Position numbers and translations under genes: made by a program. From contig UBQW01000032.1 of assembly GCA_900467745.1 (NCBI GenBank), forward strand, positions 124,001-188,000: a stretch of DNA of 64,000 nt, in the 5' to 3' direction. The stretch comes from Hyphomicrobiales bacterium (lineage in GTDB: Bacteria > Pseudomonadota > Alphaproteobacteria > Rhizobiales > Rhizobiaceae). The notes under the pieces were generated by a model that did not search any database, was not told the DNA's origin, and was given only the letters and a program-made list of their open reading frames with translations. This document shows positions 17,635 to 27,545 of the stretch, piece by piece (the stretch's first letter is position 1; every line of letters begins with the position of its first letter).

Positions 17635-17720
17635 ATTCCCTTTTTAGGAGACAGCGGCTCCCTTGCGGTTAGTGTAGTCACGTTCGCTAAGGGACGGCAA
17701 TTGAAAAGGGAGGATTTTCA

Positions 17721-18995
17721 ATGCGCTTCAAACTTATCGGTGCAACCGCTGCTGTTGCACTTCTTGCATCCGGCTCCGCATTCGCGCAGTCGGCCAATCT
17801 CACCATCTGGAGCTGGAACGTTGCCGCATCGGCGCTGAAGTCCACGCTCGAGGGCTTCAACAAGCTCCACCCAGATATCAAGGTAACCGTGGAAGATCTT
17901 GGAAACCAACAGGTTTTCGACAAGATGCTGGCAGCCTGTGCTGCCGGCGGCGAGGGTCTTCCTGACATCGTGACCGTCGAAAACTTCGAGGCCGAAATCT
18001 TCTGGAACCGCTTCCCGGATTGCTTCGCCAACTTGAAGGACCTCGGCTATACGGCTGAAATTCAAGCGAAATTCCCTGAATTCAAGCGCACCGAGCTTGA
18101 AGTGGGCGATGTCGCCTATGCAATGCCCTGGGATTCCGGTCCGGTCGCGGTCTTCTATCGTCGTGACTTCTATGAGAAGGCCGGCGTCGATCCTGCATCG
18201 ATCAAGACCTGGGACGATTTCATCGCCGCCGGGAAAAAGATCTCGGCCGCCAATCCAGGCGTCGTCATGGCCCAGGCCGACTTCAACGGCGACAGCGAAT
18301 GGTTCCGCATGATCTCCAACGAGCAGGGCTGCGGCTACTTCTCGACCGATGGCCAGAACATCACCATCAACCAGCCCGCCTGCGTCGCCACCCTTGAGAA
18401 GGTCAAGGAGATGAAGGACGCCGGTACGCTGACAGCTGCAATCTGGGACGAAAAAATCCAGGCCAACACCGCCGGCAAGGCTGCCAGCCAGATGTATGGC
18501 GGCTGGTACGAAGGCACCGTGCGCTCGGGTTCGCCCGATCTGTCGGGCAAGTGGGGCGTCTACATGATGCCGAGCCTGACGCCGGATGGGCCGCATGCTG
18601 CCAACCTCGGCGGTTCGTCGCTGGCGATTGCCGCCAACTCGGCCAACAAGGAAGCCGCCTGGACCTATGTCGATTACGCGCTCGGCACCAATGAAGGCCA
18701 GGTCGCGATGCTGAAGTCCTTCGGTCTTGTTCCCTCGCTGCTTACGGCGGTGCAGGATCCGTTCGTCAACGAGGCGCAGCCCTATTGGGGCGGCCAGAAG
18801 GTCTGGGCCGATATTCTCTCGACCCTGCCGAAGATCAAGCCGAGCCGCGGCACGCAGTTCCAGACGGACGCTGACGCGATCTACAAGGCAACGCAGACCA
18901 AGTATTTCGCCGGCGGCTATCCCGATGCCAAGGCGGCACTCGATGATGCCGCCAAGCAGATCGAGACCGCCACCGGTCTTCCCATTGCGGAATGA
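17721..18995 (+). CDS. Periplasmic sugar-binding protein of a CUT1 ABC transporter
   Basis: 424 aa, solute-binding family 1. The signal peptide is clear (MRFKLIGATAAVALLASGSAFAQ) with cleavage after AFA. The mature protein has LTIWSWNVAASALKSTLEGF at the first lobe, LPDIVTVENFEAE and YAMPWDSGPVAVFYRRDFYE, typical of monosaccharide and oligosaccharide receptors. An AAGGGAGG site precedes the ATG. It starts a complete importer operon and is divergent from the AraC regulator. The adjacent xylonate genes suggest a pentose, pentonate or a related oligosaccharide as ligand; this is inference. Confidence 0.93.
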   Translation: MRFKLIGATAAVALLASGSAFAQSANLTIWSWNVAASALKSTLEGFNKLHPDIKVTVEDLGNQQVFDKMLAACAAGGEGLPDIVTVENFEAEIFWNRFPDCFANLKDLGYTAEIQAKFPEFKRTELEVGDVAYAMPWDSGPVAVFYRRDFYEKAGVDPASIKTWDDFIAAGKKISAANPGVVMAQADFNGDSEWFRMISNEQGCGYFSTDGQNITINQPACVATLEKVKEMKDAGTLTAAIWDEKIQANTAGKAASQMYGGWYEGTVRSGSPDLSGKWGVYMMPSLTPDGPHAANLGGSSLAIAANSANKEAAWTYVDYALGTNEGQVAMLKSFGLVPSLLTAVQDPFVNEAQPYWGGQKVWADILSTLPKIKPSRGTQFQTDADAIYKATQTKYFAGGYPDAKAALDDAAKQIETATGLPIAE

Positions 18996-19003
18996 GTGAC
19001 GAT

Positions 19004-19028
19004 GCCGGGCATCCTTTGGGTGCCCGGC
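19004..19028 (+). terminator. Intercistronic stem-loop after the sugar-binding-protein gene
   Basis: GCCGGGCA pairs with TGCCCGGC across 9 nt, starting 9 nt after the binding-protein stop. No long T-tract. The position matches the hairpins at 1835 and 44665, which also follow binding-protein genes. Confidence 0.6.
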
Positions 19029-19062
19029 TTCCATCTCTCGCTTCGACTTTGAGGAGAATGAA

Positions 19063-19923
19063 ATGCCGATCCGCAATCGGAGCGCATACTTTTTTCTTGC
19101 GCCCTATCTGCTCGTCTTCGCCACTTTCTGGCTATGGCCCATCATCAGCTCGTTTCTGATCTCGTTTCAGAATACGCGCGTAAATCCCTGGAAATTTAGC
19201 GCTTCCGTCAATTGGGGACGCCTGATCGGCGATCCCGCTTTCTACAATGCGCTCTACAACACGCTGATCATCCTGGTGATCCAAGTGCCCGTCATGATCG
19301 CGCTTGCGACACTGATGGCCGTCCTGTTGAACTCGCCGCTTCTGAAGGCGCGCCCGCTCTATCGCTTTGCCTTCTTCGCGCCCGTCGTCGTCGGTGAGGT
19401 GGCCTATGCCGCCGTGTTCCGGCTGATGTTCAGCATCGATTTCGGCATCGTCAACAAGCTAATCACCTCGGTCGGCCTGTCTCCCGTTTCCTGGTTCGAC
19501 AACGCCAATGCCGCGATGGCACTCGTCATCATTGCTGTTACCTGGCGCTGGGCGGGCTACAACGCCATCATCCTGCTCGCCGGTCTCCAATCGATCCCTG
19601 ACGATGTCTACGAGGCGGCAACCCTCGACAAGGTGTCGAAGACCAAGCAGTTCATTCATATCACTCTGCCGCTCCTGAAGCCGATCATCCTGTTCTGCGT
19701 CATCCTGTCGGTTATCGGAACTATGCAGCTCTTTGCCGAACCCTTCCTGATCACCAATCGCGGGGGTCCCGGCGGCGGCACCGAGACGCTTGGCCTGCTG
19801 CTCTATCGCCAAGGCTTCCTGTCGCTGAACTTCGGCTACGCGTCGGCGATCGCCTACACCATGGCAATCCTCGCCATCACCATCTCGCTGCTCAATCTGT
19901 GGGTCGGGAGGGAACAGAAATGA
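19063..19923 (+). CDS. CUT1 sugar ABC transporter permease (MalF type)
   Basis: 286 aa with six predicted membrane segments; the first is at residues 7-30 (YFFLAPYLLVFATFWLWPII). The EAA loop is YEAATLDKVSKTKQFIHITL near 184. A conserved EPFLITNRGGPGGGTET stretch lies in the last periplasmic part. GAGGAG precedes the ATG. Its stop overlaps the next permease's start (ATGA). Confidence 0.93.
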   Translation: MPIRNRSAYFFLAPYLLVFATFWLWPIISSFLISFQNTRVNPWKFSASVNWGRLIGDPAFYNALYNTLIILVIQVPVMIALATLMAVLLNSPLLKARPLYRFAFFAPVVVGEVAYAAVFRLMFSIDFGIVNKLITSVGLSPVSWFDNANAAMALVIIAVTWRWAGYNAIILLAGLQSIPDDVYEAATLDKVSKTKQFIHITLPLLKPIILFCVILSVIGTMQLFAEPFLITNRGGPGGGTETLGLLLYRQGFLSLNFGYASAIAYTMAILAITISLLNLWVGREQK

Positions 19924-20756
19924 AGTCCAAGTCCCAATCCAAGATGCTGCAGACCGTGCTGCTGCATGTCGTGCTGACGCCGCTTGCCATTGTCTGGCTG
20001 TTTCCGATCTGGATGATGTTCGTCTTCTCGACCATGCCCGATTACGGCATCTTCAGCCCTGACATCGTGCTTTGGCCGTCGACGAACTTCGTCGAGAACT
20101 TCAAGAACCTGCAGGCTGATACCGATTTCGTCCGTGCCATGTTCATCTCGGTGGTGGTCGCCTCGGTCTATACCTTCCTGTCGGTGCTCTTGACGTCAAT
20201 GGCCGGCTGGGCGCTTGCGCGCTATCGCTTCGTCGGAAAGTCCATGGTCGTCGCCATCATTCTCGGCACCATCACGTTGCCCTTCGCCGTCGTGGTCATC
20301 CCGCAGTTCATCATGGTGGCGCGCGAGTTCAAGCTCGCCAACACCTGGGTGGCATTGATTGTCCCGCCGCTGTTCAACTCGCTTGGCGTGCTGTTCATGC
20401 GCCAGGCCTTCTCGATGATGCCGGCCGAACTCTTCGATGCCGCGCGTGTCGAAGGGGTCAAGGAGCGGCAGATCTTCCTGCGGATCGCTTTGCCGCTAGC
20501 ACGCCCGACGATGGCGGCTCTCGCCATCATCCTCTTCCTCGCGTCGTGGAACAACTACCTCTGGCCGCTGCTCATCAATTCCAAGCCTGGATTGATGACC
20601 GCGCCGGTGGCGCTCGGATCGCTGATCGGTCTCACCAAGGTTTCATGGGGCGGCATCATGGCCGGTGCCATGCTGCTCACCGCGCCGATCCTCGTGGTCT
20701 TCGTGTTCCTGCAACGTCACTTCATCGCCGGCATTTCCGCCGGCGCAGTCAAATAG
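19920..20756 (+). CDS. CUT1 sugar ABC transporter permease (MalG type)
   Basis: 278 aa. The ATG at 19920 overlaps the stop of the upstream permease and has GGGAGG upstream; a longer frame from 19899 would start inside the preceding gene without need. The EAA loop reads FDAARVEGVKERQIFLRIAL near 181, so the first residue of the EAA triplet is D. The C-terminus RHFIAGISAGAVK is standard for the family. Confidence 0.93.
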   Translation: MKSKSQSKMLQTVLLHVVLTPLAIVWLFPIWMMFVFSTMPDYGIFSPDIVLWPSTNFVENFKNLQADTDFVRAMFISVVVASVYTFLSVLLTSMAGWALARYRFVGKSMVVAIILGTITLPFAVVVIPQFIMVAREFKLANTWVALIVPPLFNSLGVLFMRQAFSMMPAELFDAARVEGVKERQIFLRIALPLARPTMAALAIILFLASWNNYLWPLLINSKPGLMTAPVALGSLIGLTKVSWGGIMAGAMLLTAPILVVFVFLQRHFIAGISAGAVK

Positions 20757-20770
20757 TCGGGGAACGCCTG

Positions 20771-21856
<1,086 letters not shown>

Positions 21857-21911
21857 GACAATTCCATCCCAAGACTTGCAACTGACTGACATGAAAGAAG
21901 AGGACTTTCCC

Positions 21912-23915
21912 ATGAGCTCAGATCAACCGATCCGCTGGGGTATCATCGGCCCGGGCACCATTGCGCGTACCTTCGCAGATGGCATCGCGCATTCGCGCAC
22001 CGGCAAGCTCGTCGCTATTGCCACCCGCAACCCCGAAAAGCCAGGTCTTGCCGAAAACTTCCCCGGCGCCCGCATCGTCAAGGGTTATGACGCCCTGCTC
22101 GGCGACAGCGAGATCGATGCGGTCTACATCGCCGTGCCGCACACCGGCCATGCTGAATGGGCGATCAAGGCGATCCGGGCAGGCAAGCATGTGCTCGTCG
22201 AAAAGCCAATCGCGCTTACCGCCTACGATGCCGATGCCATCTATCATGAAGCCAAGAAGGCTGGCGTTTTCGCGGGCGAGGCCTTCATGTACCGCGTCCA
22301 TCCGCAGACGGCCAAGATCGTAGAACTGGTGAAATCCGGCGCCATCGGTGCGCTGCGCATTATCCGCACCAGCTTCGGCTTCAACATGGGTACGTTCCGC
22401 CCCGAACACCGCCTGTTTGCAAACGAGACGGCCGGCGGCGGCATTCTGGATGTCGGTGGCTATCCGGTCTCCATGGCGCGGCTGATCGCGGGGGCGGCCG
22501 AAGGCAAGCCGTTCTTGGAGCCGGAGAAGGTCGCGGGTGTCGGCCATCTCGGCCAGTCTGGCGTCGACGAGTGGGCGTCCGCCGTGTTGCAATTCCCCGG
22601 CGGCGTCATCGCCGAGGTCTCGTGCTCGATCATGGCAAACCAGGACAACACGCTGCGCATCATCGGCTCGGAAGGCCGCATCGAGGTCAAGGACTTCTGG
22701 TTCGCTTCGGGCCACAAGGGCGGCGTCGGCAAGATCGAGCTCTTCAAGGGCAACGAGCAGCAGACGATCGAGGTCAAGGAAGACCGCTGGCTCTATTCGT
22801 TCGAAGTCGATGCGGCAGGCGATGCCATCCGCGCCGGCCAGCAGGAGTTCTCCTCTCCGGGCATGGGCTGGGCCGATTCCGTCGGCAATCTGCGCGTGCT
22901 CGACCAGTGGCGCGCGTCGATCGGCCTGGAATACAGCGTCGAGAAGGCGGCAAAGCGGGTGAACAATCTTGCCGGCGACAAGGTCGCGCTCGGTAACAGC
23001 ATTCCCAAGCGCGCCATCCCCGGCATCTCCAAGCCCGCCTCAGTCGTTACCCTCGGTTTTGAGTTCTTCCCGAACTTCGCCGCCGCCTCGCTTACGCTCG
23101 ATGCCTTCTATGAAGCCGGCGGCAACGTCTTCGACACCGCCTTCGTCTATGGCGGCGGCAAGACCGAGAGCATTTTCGGCGACTGGCACACCAGCCGCAA
23201 TGTCAATCGCGAGGAGATCGTGCTGATCGGCAAGGGCGCGCATTCGCCACTCGTCTATCCCGATGTCATCGCCAAGCAGCTCGACCAGTCGCTTAACCGT
23301 TTGAAGACAGACTACGTCGACATCTACTTCATGCACCGCGACAACACCGACGTTCCGGTCGGCGAGTTTGTCGATGCCATGGACGCCGAGGTCAAGCGTG
23401 GCCGCATCCGCGGCATTTTCGGCGGTTCCAACTGGACCCGCGAACGCATGGATGAGGCGGCGGCCTACGCCGCTAAAAACGGCAAACTGGCGCCGGCAGC
23501 GCTGTCGAATAACTACTCGCTCGCCGAAATGCTCGACCCGATCTGGGCTGGATGCGTGACGTCGTCGACCGACGAGTGGAAAACATGGCTCAACGAGCGG
23601 CAGGTGCCGAACTTTGCATGGTCCAGCCAGGGCCGTGGCTTCTTCACCGACCGTGCCGGTCGCGACAAGCAGGACGACGAGGAAATCGTTCGTTGCTGGT
23701 ATTCCGACCGCAACTTCGTGCGCCGCGACCGTGCAATCGAGCTCGCGGCCAAGCTTGGCCGCAGCCCCATCCACATCGCGCTCGCCTATGTCATCGCGCA
23801 GCCGTTCCCGGTCATTCCTTTGATCGGACCACGCACGATCGCCGAGCTGGAAGACAGCCTCTCGGCGCTCGATATCAAGCTGACACCAGAACAGGTGAAG
23901 TGGCTCGAGGCATAA
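21912..23915 (+). CDS. Fused Gfo/Idh/MocA dehydrogenase and aldo-keto reductase
   Basis: 667 aa, twice the size of either family alone. Residues 1-~335 are a Gfo/Idh/MocA oxidoreductase: Rossmann motif GIIGPGTIARTFADG, NAD-side YIAVPHTGHAEWAI, and VEKPIAL with the catalytic Lys. Residues ~365-667 are an aldo-keto reductase with the tetrad visible: FDTAFVYGGG (Asp, Tyr), LIGKGAH (Lys) and IYFMHRDN (His). The NADPH-binding end is VIPLIGPRTIAELEDSLSAL. Start ATG 21912 has AGAGGA upstream. Both active sites look intact, so one chain could oxidise and then reduce a sugar, an epimerisation-like sequence, or act on two steps of one path. Last gene of the sugar importer operon, followed by a terminator. 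Confidence 0.9.
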   Translation: MSSDQPIRWGIIGPGTIARTFADGIAHSRTGKLVAIATRNPEKPGLAENFPGARIVKGYDALLGDSEIDAVYIAVPHTGHAEWAIKAIRAGKHVLVEKPIALTAYDADAIYHEAKKAGVFAGEAFMYRVHPQTAKIVELVKSGAIGALRIIRTSFGFNMGTFRPEHRLFANETAGGGILDVGGYPVSMARLIAGAAEGKPFLEPEKVAGVGHLGQSGVDEWASAVLQFPGGVIAEVSCSIMANQDNTLRIIGSEGRIEVKDFWFASGHKGGVGKIELFKGNEQQTIEVKEDRWLYSFEVDAAGDAIRAGQQEFSSPGMGWADSVGNLRVLDQWRASIGLEYSVEKAAKRVNNLAGDKVALGNSIPKRAIPGISKPASVVTLGFEFFPNFAAASLTLDAFYEAGGNVFDTAFVYGGGKTESIFGDWHTSRNVNREEIVLIGKGAHSPLVYPDVIAKQLDQSLNRLKTDYVDIYFMHRDNTDVPVGEFVDAMDAEVKRGRIRGIFGGSNWTRERMDEAAAYAAKNGKLAPAALSNNYSLAEMLDPIWAGCVTSSTDEWKTWLNERQVPNFAWSSQGRGFFTDRAGRDKQDDEEIVRCWYSDRNFVRRDRAIELAAKLGRSPIHIALAYVIAQPFPVIPLIGPRTIAELEDSLSALDIKLTPEQVKWLEA

Positions 23916-23941
23916 TCGATCGTCTTTCAAGATGATGTGAG

Positions 23942-23978
23942 AAAGCGGGAATTCGGGCTCCGGACTCCCGCTTTTTTT
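23942..23978 (+). terminator. Rho-independent terminator of the sugar importer operon
   Basis: AAAGCGGGA pairs with TCCCGCTTT across a 15-nt loop, followed at once by a run of T (7 consecutive T including the stem end). It lies 27 nt after the fusion gene's stop. Confidence 0.85.
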
Positions 23979-24116
23979 CTGGCGTTCGCAGCTATTCGAC
24001 CTATATCGGTCTCAACGCTCCCACGAAGGGTCGGAGCAGCGCCCGGATGGGCGCAATTCGCGCGATCGGCCGCCCGGCGACCCCGCGCTCAGGCATGAAC
24101 GATATAGGAGCATCCC

Positions 24117-24470
24117 ATGAAATCGCTCTTTTCAATCGCAGCGCCCCTGGCGCTCGTGACGCAGCTGGCGTTGATGCCGATCGCCTCGGCCCAGGAGCCG
24201 GTAGTCGGTGTTTGGAAGACGCAGGTTGGAACGACGGCGACGATTTCGGAATGCGGCAATGGCTACTGCATCACCATGAAGACCGGCGATCATGCCGGCC
24301 AAAAGATCGGCTCGTTTACCGGCGAGAACGGCAATTTCACCGGCACGATCATCGAGCCCGACAGCAAGAAGACGTTTGACGGCGTGCTGACCGTATCCGG
24401 CGACACGGTGAAGATGCGCGGCTGCACGATGAAGGTCATCTGCCGCTCGCTGATCTGGACGCGCCTCTAA
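24117..24470 (+). CDS. Secreted DUF2147-like protein
   Basis: 117 aa. The signal peptide ends at PIASAQ; the mature part starts EPVVGVWKTQVGTTATISEC, the opening of DUF2147 (VGxWxT followed by a short beta-rich domain). Four cysteines (ISECGNGYC; MRGCTMKVIC) suggest two disulfides. GGAG precedes the ATG. The family's function is not established; it is a periplasmic small beta protein. Convergent with the unknown gene that ends 2 nt away. Confidence 0.75.
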   Translation: MKSLFSIAAPLALVTQLALMPIASAQEPVVGVWKTQVGTTATISECGNGYCITMKTGDHAGQKIGSFTGENGNFTGTIIEPDSKKTFDGVLTVSGDTVKMRGCTMKVICRSLIWTRL

Positions 24471-24471
24471 A

Positions 24472-24777
24472 TTAGCGGCGCAGCCCCTCGATGACGGCCT
24501 GATATTCGTGCGCAAGCGAGATTGCCGCTTTTGCAACCACGGGATTGATCGAATTCCGATCAATGGCCTTTGAGCATGCCTCGAACAGTCCGCGCAGCTC
24601 GCATTCGATCTCGGACAGTTCGGGATACTGCTTCACAAGTACCTGCGGAAGCAGTTTTGCTTTCGTTTTCATGGATTTGGAACCGATCCATGTATCCGGC
24701 GAGGAAATCGTCGCATTTAAGATGGCGGTTTCAAGCTGTCCGGTTGCACATACGATGTCAGTGACCAAAGCCGTCAT
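24472..24777 (-). CDS. Unknown small protein
   Basis: 101 aa from ATG 24777, which has a very good GGAGGGAAG site immediately upstream; the longer frame to 24957 is unlikely to be used. Probably all-helical (VVAKAAISLAHEYQAVIEGL at the C-terminus), with no signal or membrane segment. Not recognised. It is divergent from the autotransporter gene and convergent with the DUF2147 gene. Confidence 0.6.
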   Translation of the reverse strand: MTALVTDIVCATGQLETAILNATISSPDTWIGSKSMKTKAKLLPQVLVKQYPELSEIECELRGLFEACSKAIDRNSINPVVAKAAISLAHEYQAVIEGLRR

Positions 24778-24920
24778 TCTTCCCTCCAAGTAAAGGAAAC
24801 CCGAAGAAGACGGTGCATATCTCGTGCCAAGCGCAATTTTTCGGTCAGGCGCCGCCGGCCGCATGAAATCCTCTGGGACGGGGCTGCCCGCAGGCCATCG
24901 AAATTTACCATCAGGATAGA

Positions 24921-27545
24921 TTGGGAGGTCCAGGCCGCGATTTTGGCCTCTATCCATTAGACAATTCGCAAATACTTTTTTACGCTGTGATTCTGGGCAG
25001 AGGGGACAAGTCCATTATCAATCGTTGGCGCCTATTTCGTCATCACAAGACCGGCTACGGCGAGCATATCGTCGGGGCGCACTCCCTCCGCGGCCTCCAA
25101 AATCCGCTAGCACTCCTGCTTTGCACCGCCGCCCTTCTGGCGCCTGCCAATCTGCAGGCACAAGAGCGCGTCCCTTATGATGTTGCGCCAGGCACCACGG
25201 TCTCGGGCGGTGCAGGGGGCGCGGGCGGAGCGGCGAGTGGTTCGCCGGGATCCACTGGCGGCGCAGGCGGTGGGGGCGGCGCCGGTTTCCTCGCAAACGT
25301 TCCGACCGCGATCACAATCGGCGCAGGCGCGACAATTACAGGTGGCGCCGGCGGAGCCGGCGGATCTGGTGGTGCGTTGGGCACGGCAGGGGCGGCTGGC
25401 GCGGGCGGTGTCGGCATTATCGGCAGGGACCTTTCGATCATCAATGGTGGCGCGATTAACGGCGGATTGAGCGGTGATGGCACCACGCGTGCGGACGGGT
25501 TGCAGACAGGCGGCTCGACTTTCCTCGGATTTTCGACCGGCGCGACGCTTCTTGGCGGTATTCTGATTTCAGACGGCGAACTGGCAATCGGCGCGAGCAG
25601 CACGACCATATCGGGCGCGATCAGGGGAGGCGGCGCGCTGACCCTGCAAAGCGGCTTGCTGACCCTTGGGGGGGCCAACAGCTACGTAGGAGATACGACC
25701 ATCAGCCCCGCCGCTACCTTGCAGGCGGGCGCCGATAATGTGTTGTCCCCAGTGAGCGGTTTTATCGTCAACGGTGGTCTGGACCTCTTAGGACATGTAG
25801 CGACAGTCGGCTCGCTCTCGGGTGTTGGAAGCGTTGGCACGTCTGGCGGTGCGGCGACACTGACCATCGATACGGCGGCGTGGCGGCAGGTCGCGTTTCT
25901 TGGCAGCTTCTCTGCGGGTCCGCTCGGGATCGTCAAGACGGGCGCCGGCACGCAGGTTTTTTCGGGAACGGCATCTTACACCGGCTCGACCATCATCAAT
26001 GGCGGCACCTTGGCCATCAATGGCATGGACCTGTCGAGCTCGAGCTCGCTCACGGTGAATTCCAGCGGCACGATCGCCGGCTATGACAGCACCTTGCCGT
26101 CGACGACTGTAAACTCAGGCGGCTTTATCTCGCCTGGTAGCACCGGCCACGATATCGGCCTTCTGTCTATCGCAGGCAATCTGCTGCTGGCGCCTGGCTC
26201 GACCTACCGCGCGGACATCGGCTTTATCGGCCCTATCGGCACGAGCGATCTTCTTGGCGTCACTGGCGTGGCCACTATCGGCGGCTCCTCCCTCGACCTC
26301 GTCGGGTCCTTCTTTCGTCCGGAACGCTACACGCTGATCACGACGACCGGCGGCATCAGCGGCTTCTTCGCCAATACGCCACAACAGCTCCCGCTTGCCG
26401 ACCTCGCCTTCGCCTACGATGCCTCCAGCGGCTATCTCGACGTTACCTATAACGGCCAGCCCATCACATCCGCCATTGCAGCGCGAACCTTCGCACGCAT
26501 TGGCACTGGAACCGGCGTGCAGTCATTAGGCTCGGGCAATGAGGTTTTCGATGCGATCGTGGGGCAAGTCTCTACGACTGCCATCGACGCTGCCCTCGAT
26601 CAGCTCTCGGGTCAGAGTTACGCATCCATCCGCTCATCGATGATTGACGACAGCCGCTTCATCAGGGACACCGTCAACGATCGTCTGTATGCAACCGCAC
26701 AGACGGTGCAGAGCGAAGGATCTGCGAGCGGCTTCTGGGTTCAAGGCGTTGGCTCTTGGGCCAACCGTGACTCAACCTCGGAGGCCTCCGGTCTCGACCG
26801 CTCCATTGGAGGTTTCTTCCTCGGCGGCGATGGTCAGATGAGCGACACCGTCAGGATCGGCCTCTCCGGCGGCTACAGTAGATCGGCTTTCGACGATGAT
26901 GGTCGCGGTGCCCGCGCTAACAGTGACGATTGGTATATCGCAGCCTACGCGGGGGCGGGCCTCGGCAGGGTCAGGGTGAGAGGCGGCCTTGCCTACGCCT
27001 GGCACGACGTCGATACGACACGCAACGTTGTCTTTCCCGGCTTCAACGAAAGGCTCTCAGGCAATTACAGTGCTGCAACCGCTCAGCTGTTCGGCGAGGC
27101 CGGATACGAGATTGAGCTTGGTCAGGCAACACTCGAACCTTTCGCCGGCGCCGCCTACGTCAATGTGCGCTCCAACGGCTTCACCGAGAGCGGTGGGGAT
27201 GCGGCGCTCCAGGTTGGCGATGGCAACGACAATGTCGGGCTCACCACCTTGGGGCTGCGAACAACCTCGGCCTTTTCCCTTGAGAATGTGACGGTGGAAG
27301 CGAGGGGAATGATCGGTTGGCGCTATGCGTTCGGCGATCTCGCGCCGGTCGAGGTCGTCGCCTTTTCCGGCGGTTCGCCCTTCGGTGTGAGCGGGCTCGC
27401 GGCGACCAGGCATGCTGCGCTCGTCGAGCTCGGATTTGATGCCCTTGTTTCGGACAATATGAGGCTTGGGCTGTCCTACAATGCAGCTTTGTCCCGGGAC
27501 GTCGTCGATCAGGCTGTGAATGCGCGGCTGTTGGTGACGTTCTGA
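24921..27545 (+). CDS. Autotransporter (type Va) with glycine-rich N-terminus
   Basis: Up to 874 aa. A hydrophobic signal (PLALLLCTAALLAPANLQAQ) sits at about residues 62-81. Then come a Gly/Ala-rich stretch (about 90-165, GGAGG units), a beta-helical passenger with autotransporter-associated repeats (GGANSYVGDTTISPAATLQA; KTGAGTQVFSGTASYTGSTI), and a C-terminal beta-barrel from about residue 595 (GFWVQGVGSWANRD) ending in Phe as outer-membrane barrels do. No ATG occurs at the front: the frame opens at TTG 24921 (AGGA upstream), and GTG 24987 is an alternative. The long pre-signal segment resembles the extended signal peptides of large autotransporters. Adhesin-type role inferred; passenger cleavage not visible. 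Confidence 0.88.
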   Translation: MGGPGRDFGLYPLDNSQILFYAVILGRGDKSIINRWRLFRHHKTGYGEHIVGAHSLRGLQNPLALLLCTAALLAPANLQAQERVPYDVAPGTTVSGGAGGAGGAASGSPGSTGGAGGGGGAGFLANVPTAITIGAGATITGGAGGAGGSGGALGTAGAAGAGGVGIIGRDLSIINGGAINGGLSGDGTTRADGLQTGGSTFLGFSTGATLLGGILISDGELAIGASSTTISGAIRGGGALTLQSGLLTLGGANSYVGDTTISPAATLQAGADNVLSPVSGFIVNGGLDLLGHVATVGSLSGVGSVGTSGGAATLTIDTAAWRQVAFLGSFSAGPLGIVKTGAGTQVFSGTASYTGSTIINGGTLAINGMDLSSSSSLTVNSSGTIAGYDSTLPSTTVNSGGFISPGSTGHDIGLLSIAGNLLLAPGSTYRADIGFIGPIGTSDLLGVTGVATIGGSSLDLVGSFFRPERYTLITTTGGISGFFANTPQQLPLADLAFAYDASSGYLDVTYNGQPITSAIAARTFARIGTGTGVQSLGSGNEVFDAIVGQVSTTAIDAALDQLSGQSYASIRSSMIDDSRFIRDTVNDRLYATAQTVQSEGSASGFWVQGVGSWANRDSTSEASGLDRSIGGFFLGGDGQMSDTVRIGLSGGYSRSAFDDDGRGARANSDDWYIAAYAGAGLGRVRVRGGLAYAWHDVDTTRNVVFPGFNERLSGNYSAATAQLFGEAGYEIELGQATLEPFAGAAYVNVRSNGFTESGGDAALQVGDGNDNVGLTTLGLRTTSAFSLENVTVEARGMIGWRYAFGDLAPVEVVAFSGGSPFGVSGLAATRHAALVELGFDALVSDNMRLGLSYNAALSRDVVDQAVNARLLVTF

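Noticed and set aside
17718..19076. 452-codon minus-strand frame opposite the sugar-binding-protein gene
   Set aside because: The plus-strand frame has a signal peptide, ribosome site and family motifs; the minus frame has none.
23040..23930. 296-codon minus-strand frame opposite the aldo-keto reductase half
   Set aside because: Shadow of the fusion gene; no ribosome site or domain.
25200..25420. GC-rich repeats as a possible tandem DNA repeat element
   Set aside because: They encode the Gly/Ala-rich stretch of the autotransporter in frame, with varied codons.
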